64,000 bases of DNA, taken from NCBI GenBank assembly GCA_026003895.1, contig BPIC01000003.1:487148-551147 (forward strand), read 5' to 3'. The stretch comes from Dehalococcoidia bacterium (GTDB taxonomy: Bacteria > Chloroflexota > Dehalococcoidia > SpSt-223). The position numbers were made by a program, and so were the translations under genes. The notes beneath the pieces are model-generated. The model was not told the origin of the DNA and did no database searches. It worked only from the letters and a program-made list of their open reading frames with translations. Positions 51,143 through 59,403 of this stretch are shown piece by piece (position 1 is the stretch's first letter; each line of letters starts with the position of its first letter).

Positions 51143-52624
51143 TCAGGGGGGAGGCGACGTGCGGTGGTCGGCCATCGTCTGTGTCCCCGTTCCGGCCCTC
51201 GCTCGAGCGCCGACGGGGAGGCGAACCGTGGCGATGGTGCCCTTCTCGGGCTCGCTCGCGAGCGTGAGCTCCCCCCCGTGCTGCTCGGCGATCCAGCGGG
51301 CGATGGGGAGGCCGAGCCCGGTGCCGCTGGGGTCCCGGGCCCGGGCCGGGTCGGCGCGGTAGAAGCGCTCGAAGACGTGGGGCAGGTCGTGCGCCGCGAT
51401 GCCCACTCCGGTATCGCGGACGGTGACCTCCGCGGCCGTCCCGTTCCGGCTGAGTCCGAGCGTGACCTGTCCGGTCGGCGGCGTGTACTTGAGCGCGTTG
51501 TCGAGCAGGATGAGCAGGAGTTGCCGCAGCCGGTCCGGGTCGCCCTCAACCAGCGCCGGCTCCAACTTGGCGACGTCGAACCGCTGCCCTCGCGCCAGGT
51601 GGCGCGCCTCGCCCAAGACGTCCAGCACCACCCGGTCGAGCTCGACGAGCTGCCGGCGGAGCGGCACGCCGGCGTCGGCGCGGGCCAGCATCAGCAGGTC
51701 GGCCACCAAGACCGCGAGGCGGCGGGCCTCCCGGGCGGCCTCGCCCACTGCCTCCTGCTGCTCGCTGGTCGGCATGTTCGGCCGGCGCTCGAGCAGCTCG
51801 AGGTTCGCCTGGATGGCGGTGAGCGGCGCCCGCAGCTCATGTGAGGCATCGCTGACGAAGCGCTGCTCCGACCGGTATGCGCGCTCCAGACTGGCCAGCA
51901 TCTCGTTGAAGGTAGCCGCCAGGCGCCCCAGTTCGTCCTGTTGGGGGCCGACCGCCACTCGACGATCGAAACCGCGCGAGCGCGCGATCGCGGCGGCCGT
52001 CTCCGTGAGCGCCGCCACCGGCCGCAGGGCGCGGCCGGCCAGCAGCACCGCGGCCACGAAGGTCAGGCCCGCGCCCGCCACCACGAGCAGGGCCACCAGC
52101 AGGCGGAATCGCGCGACGGAGGCATCGATCCGCTCGAGCGGTGCCGCCGCCAGGAGGAAGCGGGCCGACCCATCGGTCGGCAGCACGTACAGCCGCCAGC
52201 GGTGGCCGTCGGGCCCGGTGGTCAGCCCGAACGCGCCACGGCCGGGGTCTTCGGAGATGAGGGCGGGCGCCAGGCGCACGACCGGGTCGAACGGCGGTCC
52301 GGACGGCCGCGCGATGATGGCGCCTGGGTCGACCGGGGGCACCAGCCCGGCGCTCGGCGACTCGGCCAGGACCTGACCGCCGGGCCCGTAGACTCGCAGC
52401 GCGGCGTCGGGCGCGGCGGGTACCGCCAGCGGGCCCGCTAGATCGGCAGACGACCCGGCCCCTGTGTATTCCTCGACGACGTGCTCGGCCGCACTCCGCA
52501 GCGCCCGGTCCAGGTCATCGTAGTGCGCGCGGGTATGCGCCGCGTAGGCGGCCATGGTCACCATGGCACAGCACAAGAAGGCGAGCCCGCCGTAATACAG
52601 CGCCAGGCGCCAGCGGATGGGCAC
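51143..52624 (-). CDS. Sensor histidine kinase of an OmpR-type two-component system
   Basis: A 493-residue inner-membrane kinase. Membrane helix 1 at 8-30; an exported sensor domain of about 150 residues; helix 2 near 172-196; HAMP; H-box FVSDASHELRAPLTAIQ near residue 262; N-box LLILLDNALKYTP; G1 VRDTGVGI and G2 GTGLGL. It autophosphorylates on His and passes the phosphate to the regulator directly upstream. The GTG start is two bases after the regulator stop. The signal is unknown; the regulated genes hint at metal or envelope stress. Confidence 0.92.
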   Translation of the reverse strand: MPIRWRLALYYGGLAFLCCAMVTMAAYAAHTRAHYDDLDRALRSAAEHVVEEYTGAGSSADLAGPLAVPAAPDAALRVYGPGGQVLAESPSAGLVPPVDPGAIIARPSGPPFDPVVRLAPALISEDPGRGAFGLTTGPDGHRWRLYVLPTDGSARFLLAAAPLERIDASVARFRLLVALLVVAGAGLTFVAAVLLAGRALRPVAALTETAAAIARSRGFDRRVAVGPQQDELGRLAATFNEMLASLERAYRSEQRFVSDASHELRAPLTAIQANLELLERRPNMPTSEQQEAVGEAAREARRLAVLVADLLMLARADAGVPLRRQLVELDRVVLDVLGEARHLARGQRFDVAKLEPALVEGDPDRLRQLLLILLDNALKYTPPTGQVTLGLSRNGTAAEVTVRDTGVGIAAHDLPHVFERFYRADPARARDPSGTGLGLPIARWIAEQHGGELTLASEPEKGTIATVRLPVGARARAGTGTQTMADHRTSPPP

Positions 52625-52626
52625 GG

Positions 52627-53301
52627 CTACTCCTCCCGGAGCACGTACCCCGTGCCGCGCAGCGTGTGGATCAGCCGCGGCTCGCCCTCGGCCTCGAGCT
52701 TCTGGCGGAGCTGCTTCACGTACACCTCCAGGACGTTCGTGCTGCCGTCGAAGTCGTAGCCCCAGACCCGGTCCATCAGCATGTCTTTGGGCAGCACTCG
52801 CCTCGGATGCTCGAGGAATTGGCGCAGGAGATCGTACTCGGTCGTGGTGAGGCCGATATCCCGCGCTCCGCGCCGCGCTCGCCGCGTACCGGTATCCAGG
52901 CTGAGGTCCGCGAACCGGAGCACCGGTGGCTGTTCGGCCTCGTGTCGCCGGAGCAGCGCCCGCACGCGGGCGAGGAGGACTGCGAAGGTGAATGGCTTCA
53001 CCACATAGTCGTCGGCTCCCTGCTCCAGCCCCCGGACCTGATCGGCCGGGGCGTCCTTGGCCGTGAGCAGGAGGACCGGGAGTCGAGGGTCGGCCGCCCG
53101 CAGTCGCTGGAGCACCTCGAGCCCATCGAGGCCGGGCATCATGATGTCGAGGATCACCAGGTCCGGCGGCCGGTCGCGGGCGATGGCCAGCCCCTCGGCC
53201 CCCGAGCTGGCCGTGTCCACAGCAAAGCCCTCGTAGGACAGGCCGCGTTTCAGGACGCTGGTTACGGCCGGATCGTCGTCAATCACCAATGCGCGCTGCA
53301 T
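52627..53301 (-). CDS. OmpR/PhoB-family response regulator
   Basis: A 224-residue activator. Receiver domain: acidic pair in VIDDDPAV, phospho-Asp in LVILDIMMPGLDG, Thr and Lys in LLLTAKDAP. C-terminal winged helix: LTTTEYDLLRQFLEHPRRVL, then VEVYVKQLRQKLE-type end with HTLRGTGYVLREE. It is translated with the kinase. Proteins of this family bind tandem repeats spaced 11 bases apart, and four such arrays lie nearby (51075, 53579, 56736, 61501), so it is the best candidate for their binder. Start ATG 53301. Confidence 0.93.
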   Translation of the reverse strand: MQRALVIDDDPAVTSVLKRGLSYEGFAVDTASSGAEGLAIARDRPPDLVILDIMMPGLDGLEVLQRLRAADPRLPVLLLTAKDAPADQVRGLEQGADDYVVKPFTFAVLLARVRALLRRHEAEQPPVLRFADLSLDTGTRRARRGARDIGLTTTEYDLLRQFLEHPRRVLPKDMLMDRVWGYDFDGSTNVLEVYVKQLRQKLEAEGEPRLIHTLRGTGYVLREE

Positions 53302-53578
53302 GCACAGTGCCCTCCGCTTGTCGCCGGCCGACGCGGCGCGTCGAGCGCTGTGTATGCGAGCGGCGAAATCCGCCGGGTGACTCCGCCAGGGGACAGCGTC
53401 AGAGGCCGGCAGGCGGTTCCGCGGGTGTGCCACGCTTCGGCGGCATCACGCCATACCCTCCGGGCGGGCGCAGCGGGCTGCGCCTTCACCAACAGCACTC
53501 GCCTCGATGATGCGGCGAAGCCGGGTTCTCGATCGGTATTGTACCACCGGGCCAGCAGCCGGGGCCTCGCCACGCGCG

Positions 53579-53630
53579 CTCAGCCCGGCCTCAGCCCCCC
53601 CTCAGGCTTGATTCAGCCACCACCGATACG
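53579..53630 (+). promoter_or_regulatory. Four 11-bp repeats and -10 box before the UbiB-family gene
   Basis: CTCAG (53579), CTCAG (53590), CTCAG (53601) and TTCAG (53612) start exactly 11 bases apart. About eight bases after the last repeat comes GATACG (53625-53630), a plausible -10 box. The gene starts at 53664. This is the same layout as at the HMA promoter. Confidence 0.78.
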
Positions 53631-53663
53631 CTGTGACTACCAACGCACGCGGCGGGGAGTGGC

Positions 53664-55337
53664 ATGGCGAACGCGCGCGAGGCTGGTCACCGGCTCCGCT
53701 ACCGTCAGATCACGGATATCCTGACCCGCCACGGGCTCGGCTACCTGGCCGGCGCCGTCGGCGTGGAGCGGTTCGCGCCGTTCCACAAGGGATTGCTGGG
53801 GCATGCTCGGCGCGCAGAACCCTATACGCGGCCTGAGCACGTCCGGCTGGCATTCGAGGAGCTCGGGGCCACCTTCATCAAGCTTGGCCAGATCCTGTCG
53901 ACCCGCGCCGACCTGCTGCCGCCCGAGTACCAGGCGGAGTTGGCCAAGCTGCAGGACGCTGCCCCGTCGGTGCCGTCGGCCGTGGTGCAGGAGGCGCTCG
54001 TCGCGGAGCTCGGCGTCCCGATCGAGGCCGCGTTCGCGAGCTTTGACCCCGCGCCGCTGGCCGCGGCCTCGATCGGCCAGGCCCACGCCGCGACCCTCCT
54101 GGATGGGACCGAGGTCGTGGTCAAGGTGCGCCGACCCGGCGTCGTCGAGCAGGTCGAGGAGGACCTCGAGGTCCTGCAGAACCTGGCCGCGGCGGCAAGT
54201 CGCCGCTGGGAGGTGGCCGACCAGTACGACCTGGTCGGGCTGGCCCAGGAGTTCGCCCAGACCCTCCGGGCCGAGCTCGACTACCTCCGCGAGGGTCGGA
54301 GCGCCGAGCGCTTCGACTCGAGCTTCGCCGACGATCCGGACGTCCACATCCCGCGGGTGTTCTGGGAAACCACCAGCTCGCGAGTGCTGACCCTGGAACG
54401 GGTTCGCGGGATCAAGATCAGCGACGTGGCCGCGCTCGACGCCGCGGGTATCGAGCGGGCTGCCTTGGCCCAACGGGCGGCGCGCATCGTCCTGAAGATG
54501 GTGTTCGAAGACGGCTTCTTCCACGCCGATCCGCACCCCGGCAACTTCTTCGTCGAGCCGGGCGGTCGGATCGGGCTGATCGACTTCGGCATGGTCGGGA
54601 CGGTCGACGAGCGCACGCAGGAGCAGCTCGTGCGGCTGCTCCTGGCCATCACCAGCCAGGAGGCCGATCGGCTCGTGGACGCCTTCCTGGAGCTTGGCGT
54701 CGCGCGGCAGCGCGTCGACCGCGGCCTGCTGCGGCAGGACCTGGAGCATCTGGTCTCGCGCTACTACGGCCGGCCACTCGGGGAGATCGCGCTGGCTTCG
54801 CTGCTCAACGACAGCCTGGACGTCGTCCGGCGCCACCACCTGCAGCTCCCGCCGAACCTGATGCTGCTGCTCAAGACGGCCGCGATGTGCGAAGGGCTGG
54901 CGGCGCAGCTCGACCCCTCCTTCCGTTTGACGACGGTGCTGGTGCCCTATGCCGAGCAGCTGATGCTGCGGCAGTATTCGCCCTTCGTCTGGGGGCGACG
55001 CCTGGGAGAGGCCGGCCTCGAGGCGGCCCAACTCGGCGCCGAACTCCCGCGACATCTGCGGCGGCTGATCGCCGACCTGGAGCGCGGCAATCTCGAGGTG
55101 GGCATGCGGCCGACCGGCTTAGAGCCGCTGGTGCGCCGACTCGAGCTACTGGCCAACCGGATCGTGCTCGGCATTCTGGCCGCGGCCTTCATCAACGGCC
55201 TGGCGATCCTGATGTCGGTCTACCACCCGCGGGGCCTGGAGCAGTGGGCCGGAGCCCTCTTCGCCATAGGGTTCGTGCTGGCCGGTGTGTTGGGCGCCTA
55301 CCTGGCGGTCAGCATTCTGCGCTCCGGGCGGGCCTGA
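53664..55337 (+). CDS. AarF/UbiB/ABC1-family protein kinase-like protein
   Basis: A 557-residue atypical kinase. The KxGQ motif FIKLGQILSTRADLLP lies near residue 70; the Ala-rich loop AAASIGQAHAA near 133; the catalytic region HADPHPGNFFV near 290; and IDFGMVG (DFG) near 308. Two hydrophobic segments end the protein (LANRIVLGILAAAFINGLAI region and the last 25 residues). Relatives support quinone or lipid metabolism at membranes. It has its own repeat-type promoter. Start ATG 53664 with GGGGAG upstream. Confidence 0.9.
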   Translation: MANAREAGHRLRYRQITDILTRHGLGYLAGAVGVERFAPFHKGLLGHARRAEPYTRPEHVRLAFEELGATFIKLGQILSTRADLLPPEYQAELAKLQDAAPSVPSAVVQEALVAELGVPIEAAFASFDPAPLAAASIGQAHAATLLDGTEVVVKVRRPGVVEQVEEDLEVLQNLAAAASRRWEVADQYDLVGLAQEFAQTLRAELDYLREGRSAERFDSSFADDPDVHIPRVFWETTSSRVLTLERVRGIKISDVAALDAAGIERAALAQRAARIVLKMVFEDGFFHADPHPGNFFVEPGGRIGLIDFGMVGTVDERTQEQLVRLLLAITSQEADRLVDAFLELGVARQRVDRGLLRQDLEHLVSRYYGRPLGEIALASLLNDSLDVVRRHHLQLPPNLMLLLKTAAMCEGLAAQLDPSFRLTTVLVPYAEQLMLRQYSPFVWGRRLGEAGLEAAQLGAELPRHLRRLIADLERGNLEVGMRPTGLEPLVRRLELLANRIVLGILAAAFINGLAILMSVYHPRGLEQWAGALFAIGFVLAGVLGAYLAVSILRSGRA

Positions 55338-55382
55338 ACTTCCGAGCTGGCCGTCTGACGCCGCGACTCTCGCCGACACGAA

Positions 55383-55416
55383 GACGGGCCGCGATCCCCA
55401 CGATTCGCGGCCCGTC
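55383..55416. terminator. Hairpin between two convergent genes
   Basis: GACGGGCCGCGA (55383-55394) pairs with TCGCGGCCCGTC (55405-55416) over a 10-base loop. It follows the UbiB-family stop by 46 bases and precedes the beta-propeller gene stop (read from the other side). No T-run is present, so it may serve both strands. Confidence 0.6.
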
Positions 55417-55466
55417 GGCTCTGCTTGCGGTGGGCGGCTCCGGGGCTCCGCAGCCACCCAACACGA

Positions 55467-56654
55467 TCAATGCTGCATACCAGGCATCGGCGCGTCGTCC
55501 GTGTGTTCGGGCAACGTCAGCTTGATCTCCGGCGCGGCGGCCGGTGCCGGCGGCAGCGATGAGAAGCTGATCCCGTTCGGCCCGGCGCCGGTCGGGATGG
55601 TGGCGACCACGCCCCCTTCGAGCAGGTCGATCACCGAGACGTTGTCGGCGTAGATGTTGCTGATGTAGGCATGGCGGCTCGACGGGTCGATGACGACGCC
55701 GTGCGCGCCAAGACCGGTTTCGACCGTGCGGACGACCTCGAAGCGGCCCGTGTCGACGATCGAGACGGTTGTGCTCGGATTGCTCCGCGTGCCCTGGTTG
55801 GCTACCAGCAGGAACTTGTCGTCCGGGCTGACGTACACCTGAATCGGGCCGACGCCCACCTGGAGCTTCCCGAGCAGCGCCCGCGACGCCACATCCAGCT
55901 TGCCGACGGCGTTCTCGGCATTCAGCGAGAAGTACGCGAACCGGCCATCGGCCGAGAAGCCGACCTGGACGGGGCTCTGGCCGACTTCAACGTCAGCGAT
56001 GTTCGCGTTGCTGGCGGTGTCGATGATGCTGAGCGTCCTGTCCCTGGCGTTGGCGACGTAGACCCACTTCCCATCCGGGCTCGGGCGCAGGCCGTGCGGG
56101 TACTCGCCGACCGGGATGGTCGCGATGGCCTGCATGGTCGCGACGTCGATCGCGGTGACGGTGTTGTCGTCGCCGTTGGTCGCGTAGGCGGTCCTCCCGT
56201 CCGGCGTCAGGATGATGTGGGCCGGCTCGTTGCCGGTGGGGACGGTGCCGAGTAGGCGGTAGGTCGCCGCGTCGATGCTCAGCGCGAGCTTCTCGTGGCC
56301 GCTGACCGCCCAGACGGTCTGTCCATCAGGCGCGACCTGCAGGTTGTGCGGCCCCTCGACCCCGGTCAGGCGGGTGACGACTTGGTTGGTGGCGGCGTCG
56401 ATCACGGTCAGGCCGTTGCCGTATTCGTCGGCCACCCAGACGGTACCCTGCACCACGCCGACGTGGCCCGCGCTGACCTGGGACTGCGCTCCTGGATGGT
56501 GCTGCTCGTGGCCGCCGGCCTGGGCAACTGCCTCCTGAGCCGCGGCCCGCATGGCGAAGCCAAGACTCGAGCCGCCGACGGTCACGGGGAGCGAGGCCAG
56601 GCCGCCCGCCAGAGCCAGCCCGAGCAAGAGCGTGCGGACGTTGACGCGTTTCAT
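55467..56654 (-). CDS. Secreted YVTN-type beta-propeller protein with Met/His-rich end
   Basis: A 395-residue exported protein with signal peptide (RTLLLGLALAGGLASLPV). A His-rich segment (GGHEQHHPGAQ) follows the cleavage site. The rest is a seven-bladed propeller built of about 42-residue repeats such as GRTAYATNGDDNTVTAIDV and GKWVYVANARDRTLSIIDT. The tail ends in DDAPMPGMQH, Met- and His-rich, which could bind copper. It is under the same 11-base repeat-type promoter as the HMA gene. Role: possible metal binding or surface interaction. Confidence 0.82.
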   Translation of the reverse strand: MKRVNVRTLLLGLALAGGLASLPVTVGGSSLGFAMRAAAQEAVAQAGGHEQHHPGAQSQVSAGHVGVVQGTVWVADEYGNGLTVIDAATNQVVTRLTGVEGPHNLQVAPDGQTVWAVSGHEKLALSIDAATYRLLGTVPTGNEPAHIILTPDGRTAYATNGDDNTVTAIDVATMQAIATIPVGEYPHGLRPSPDGKWVYVANARDRTLSIIDTASNANIADVEVGQSPVQVGFSADGRFAYFSLNAENAVGKLDVASRALLGKLQVGVGPIQVYVSPDDKFLLVANQGTRSNPSTTVSIVDTGRFEVVRTVETGLGAHGVVIDPSSRHAYISNIYADNVSVIDLLEGGVVATIPTGAGPNGISFSSLPPAPAAAPEIKLTLPEHTDDAPMPGMQH

Positions 56655-56719
56655 GCTGGTTTCCTCCTCCCGACCTGTCAGCACGGGCCAGCTGGCAGAT
56701 CGGTTCTCAGGTTGTGTAG

Positions 56720-56773
56720 AGGGTAAGTCGCGAAGCTGAGCGCAGGATGAGGCACAGCTGTGCGCTGCCTGAG
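56720..56773 (-). promoter_or_regulatory. Four 11-bp repeats and -10 box before the beta-propeller gene
   Basis: On the plus strand CTGAG (56736), ATGAG (56747), CTGTG (56758) and CTGAG (56769) start exactly 11 bases apart. Read on the minus strand, nine bases after the CTCAGC repeat comes TACCCT (56725-56720), a TANNNT -10 box. The gene ATG is at 56654. Confidence 0.75.
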
Positions 56774-56836
56774 GAACGCCACACGGTCTTGCGCGCGCGT
56801 CGATCACTCCGATCGAATGGGTCGTGCGCAGCGTCG

Positions 56837-57082
56837 CTACCGAGGCGCTCCGACCGACTGACGTCCCGCTCCTGCCGGTGTGGGCCGTCGGGTCAGGTAT
56901 TCCTCCACCTCGACGCCCCAGAAGACCACAGAACTCAGGACGAGGCTGAGGGCCAGGTCTTGCGGCGACTAGGCCATAGTGTCAAAGAAGTCCTGGAGAA
57001 ACGGCACGTACACCACGGCCCGGATGGCGGCGTTCATGCCTGGCGCGACGCCGCCACTCGTCACGACCGCGACCCGCCTCAT
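56837..57082 (-). pseudogene. Chimeric remnant: start of pfkA joined to end of a P-type cation ATPase
   Basis: The ATG overlaps the LDH stop (ATGA). The first 24 codons match the N-terminus of 6-phosphofructokinase (VVTSGGVAPGMNAAIRAVV, with the usual Asp after GG changed to Val). The sequence then switches to the last part of a cation-transport P-type ATPase (VYVPFLQDFFDT), an in-frame TAG follows at 56969-56971, and the ATPase-like sequence continues (SPQDLALSLVLSSVVFWGVE) to a stop at 56837. The switch lies in a shared AVV stretch. It marks a deletion that removed most of both genes. Confidence 0.75.
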
Positions 57083-58044
57083 GCCTCGCCCTCGCGGAGG
57101 TGGCCGATGATCCCCTTGAGCACGTCGGCCGAGCGGCGCAGCCGGGCGACCTCATCGTCGCTCAGGGGCAGTCGCAGGACCTGCGCCAGGCCGCGGCGGT
57201 CCACGACCGTCGGCAGGCTCAGGCAGACGTCGCGGATGCCGTAGTAGCCCTCAACCAGGCTGGAGACCGACAGCACGGTGCCCTGGTCGCGCAGGATCGC
57301 CTCGACGATGCGCAGCAGCCCGGCCGCGACCGCGTAGTAGGTGGCACCCTTGCGGCGGATGATCTCGTAGGCGGCGTCTCGGGTCTGGCGGAAGATCTCG
57401 TCCATCGCGGCGCGCTGGAAGGCCAGGCCCTGGGCCGCGCAGAAGTCGGCCAGGCGCATGCCGGCGATGTTGGCCAGCGACCAGACCGGCACCTCGCTGT
57501 CGCCGTGCTCGCCGATGATGTAGGCGTGGACGCTGCGGGAGTCGATGCCGAAGTGCTGGCTCAGCAGGTGGCGGAAGCGGGCGGTGTCGAGGATCGTGCC
57601 GGAGCCGATCACGCGCTCCTTCGGCAGGCCGGAGAGCTGCAGCGAGGCGTAGGTCAGCACGTCGACCGGATTCGTCGCAATCAGGAGGATGCCGTCGGGG
57701 TTGTGGCCAGTCACTGCGGGCACGACCTGGCGGAAGATGGCCGCGTTGCGCTGCAGGAGGTCGAGGCGACTCTCGCCCGGCCGCTGGTTCGCGCCGGCCG
57801 CGACGACGGTCACCGCTGCCCCGGCGCAGTCGGCGTAGTCGCCGGCCCAGACACGCGTCGGGCGGGCGAAGGGTACGGCGTGGTTCAGGTCCATCGCTTC
57901 GCCCTCGGCCCTGGCTCGGTCGACATCGATGAGCACGATCTCTACCGCCAGGCCGCTGAGCAGCAGGGCGTAGGCGAAGGTGGCGCCTACGTTCCCGACG
58001 CCCACAATGGCAACCCGGGTCGGATACGGGCGTATTTGCAGCAC
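57079..58044 (-). CDS. ldh: L-lactate dehydrogenase
   Basis: A 321-residue NAD-dependent enzyme that interconverts pyruvate and L-lactate. NAD site VAIVGVGNVGATFAYAL; GANQRPGES with the Gln that favours pyruvate over oxaloacetate; ATNPVDVLTY; and the active-site IGEHGDSEVPVWS are all seen. Its stop overlaps the ATG of a broken pfkA fragment, suggesting it once formed a fermentation operon with pfkA. The GTG at 58044 is used as start. Malate dehydrogenase is less likely because of the Gln. Confidence 0.93.
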   Translation of the reverse strand: MLQIRPYPTRVAIVGVGNVGATFAYALLLSGLAVEIVLIDVDRARAEGEAMDLNHAVPFARPTRVWAGDYADCAGAAVTVVAAGANQRPGESRLDLLQRNAAIFRQVVPAVTGHNPDGILLIATNPVDVLTYASLQLSGLPKERVIGSGTILDTARFRHLLSQHFGIDSRSVHAYIIGEHGDSEVPVWSLANIAGMRLADFCAAQGLAFQRAAMDEIFRQTRDAAYEIIRRKGATYYAVAAGLLRIVEAILRDQGTVLSVSSLVEGYYGIRDVCLSLPTVVDRRGLAQVLRLPLSDDEVARLRRSADVLKGIIGHLREGEA

Positions 58045-58380
58045 GTGGTCTCAACTCGCTTTCAGGCCAAAACCGGCCCGGAGGCTGTGCTGAGGGCCGC
58101 TGCTCGACTCGGTGCTGGAGCCCGGGCCGATAGCCGCCCCCGCCGCGTAGTGCTCGATCTGCCACAGCAGCGCGGCATCAGGTTGATGCTCAGCCGGACG
58201 CCCCTCTGCTCGGGCACCAGGGCCGCCAGCGAGTGGTCGTCGCGGGTGGCGTGCAGCGGCCCCCGCGGCTCGGGGTAGCTGCCCACCTCGTAGCCGGACG
58301 AGGCGTCCTTGGAAGCCTGCGCTACTCATGCGAGCGGAGGGGCAGGGGGCGCGCAGGCTCGTCCATGGCCGCAGTCATCC
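58045..58380. other. Gap upstream of ldh
   Basis: A frame on the minus strand (58051-58329) has some protein-like stretches (YPEPRGPLHATRDDHSLAAL) but in a second frame, so it may be a decayed gene. I do not recognise it. No promoter is clear. Confidence 0.35.
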
Positions 58381-59403
58381 TCACCCACCCCGTCGCATCC
58401 CCTCGTCTTGGTCGATCGCACGACGAAGCGCAGCCGCGGTGTCTTCGGGCCGCGAGGGGTTGACGAGCATGCCCGAGCCGAGCTCGAAGCCGGCCGCCGT
58501 CGAGAGGCGCGGGACGATGCGCAGGTGCCAGACGAAGTACTCGCGGCCCTCATCGCCGACCGGCGCGCTCTGGATGACGTAGTTGTAGTCCGGATCGCCG
58601 AGCTCGCGGCTCAGGCCGCTGAGCACCGAGCGGAGAATCGAGGCCAGGTCATTCAACGCGTCGTCGTCGGCGTCTCCGAACGAGGGCTGGTGGAAGCGAG
58701 GCATGATCCAGGTCTCGAAGGGTGAGGCCGAGGCGAACGGCTGGAAGGCCACGAAGCGCGCGCCCTCCAGGACGACGCGCCGCCCGTCGCTCAACTCCCG
58801 ACCGAGGATGTCGACGTAGAGGCAGGTACCGAGGTCATCGTAGTGCTGCATGGCCACGTCGAAGCGCTGGCGGATCTGGACCGGGACGACCGGGCTGGCG
58901 ACGATCTGGGAGTGTGGGTGGGCCAGCGAGGTGCCGGCGCCCGGCCCGTGGTTGCGAAAGACGATGACCAGCGCGCTCCCCCCGGCGCGCAGCTCTCGAT
59001 AACGGGCGCGGTAGGCTTCCAGCACGTTTCGCACCGCCGCATCATCCGCCCGAGCCAGATCGGCGCCGTGGTCGGACGATTCGATCACGACTTCGTGCCA
59101 TCCGACGCCCGGCATCGCCACGAAGCCCTCGGGGCTGACGTGCCGGCGAGCGCTGCCATCGCCGGCCAGCAGCGCGAACTTGTTCGGCACGACCCGCACT
59201 CGCCAGTTGCCGTCCGGCCCGTCGAGACGCCACAGCTCGCCCGGCGTCTCAGCCTCACGCCCCGGGCAGAACGGGCAAGCTGCATCACCTGGGAGCCGGC
59301 CCCGCTGAGCGCGGAACACATCCGGCCGCCGGCCGCGTTCCGGGGCGATGACCACCCAGTTCCGCGTGGATGGATCCTGGCGGAGCTCGGTCATGGCTGC
59401 CAT
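58381..59403 (-). CDS. galT: Galactose-1-phosphate uridylyltransferase
   Basis: A 340-residue enzyme of the Leloir pathway that swaps UMP between UDP-glucose and galactose-1-phosphate. The catalytic HxHxQ motif is SLAHPHSQIVASP near residue 162. The first zinc site pair is CPFCPG near residue 43, and the second-site His is in FHQPSF. The gene begins directly after the glycosyltransferase stop. Some relatives act on other sugar phosphates (ADP-glucose type), so the exact substrate is not proven. Confidence 0.88.
   Translation of the reverse strand: MAAMTELRQDPSTRNWVVIAPERGRRPDVFRAQRGRLPGDAACPFCPGREAETPGELWRLDGPDGNWRVRVVPNKFALLAGDGSARRHVSPEGFVAMPGVGWHEVVIESSDHGADLARADDAAVRNVLEAYRARYRELRAGGSALVIVFRNHGPGAGTSLAHPHSQIVASPVVPVQIRQRFDVAMQHYDDLGTCLYVDILGRELSDGRRVVLEGARFVAFQPFASASPFETWIMPRFHQPSFGDADDDALNDLASILRSVLSGLSRELGDPDYNYVIQSAPVGDEGREYFVWHLRIVPRLSTAAGFELGSGMLVNPSRPEDTAAALRRAIDQDEGMRRGG

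Noticed and set aside
57079..58044. Malate dehydrogenase instead of lactate dehydrogenase
   Set aside because: The specificity loop has GANQRPGES with Gln, typical of LDH, where malate dehydrogenase has Arg.
58051..58329. A 92-codon gene upstream of ldh
   Set aside because: Protein-like stretches occur in a different frame and no family is recognised, so at best it is a decayed gene.
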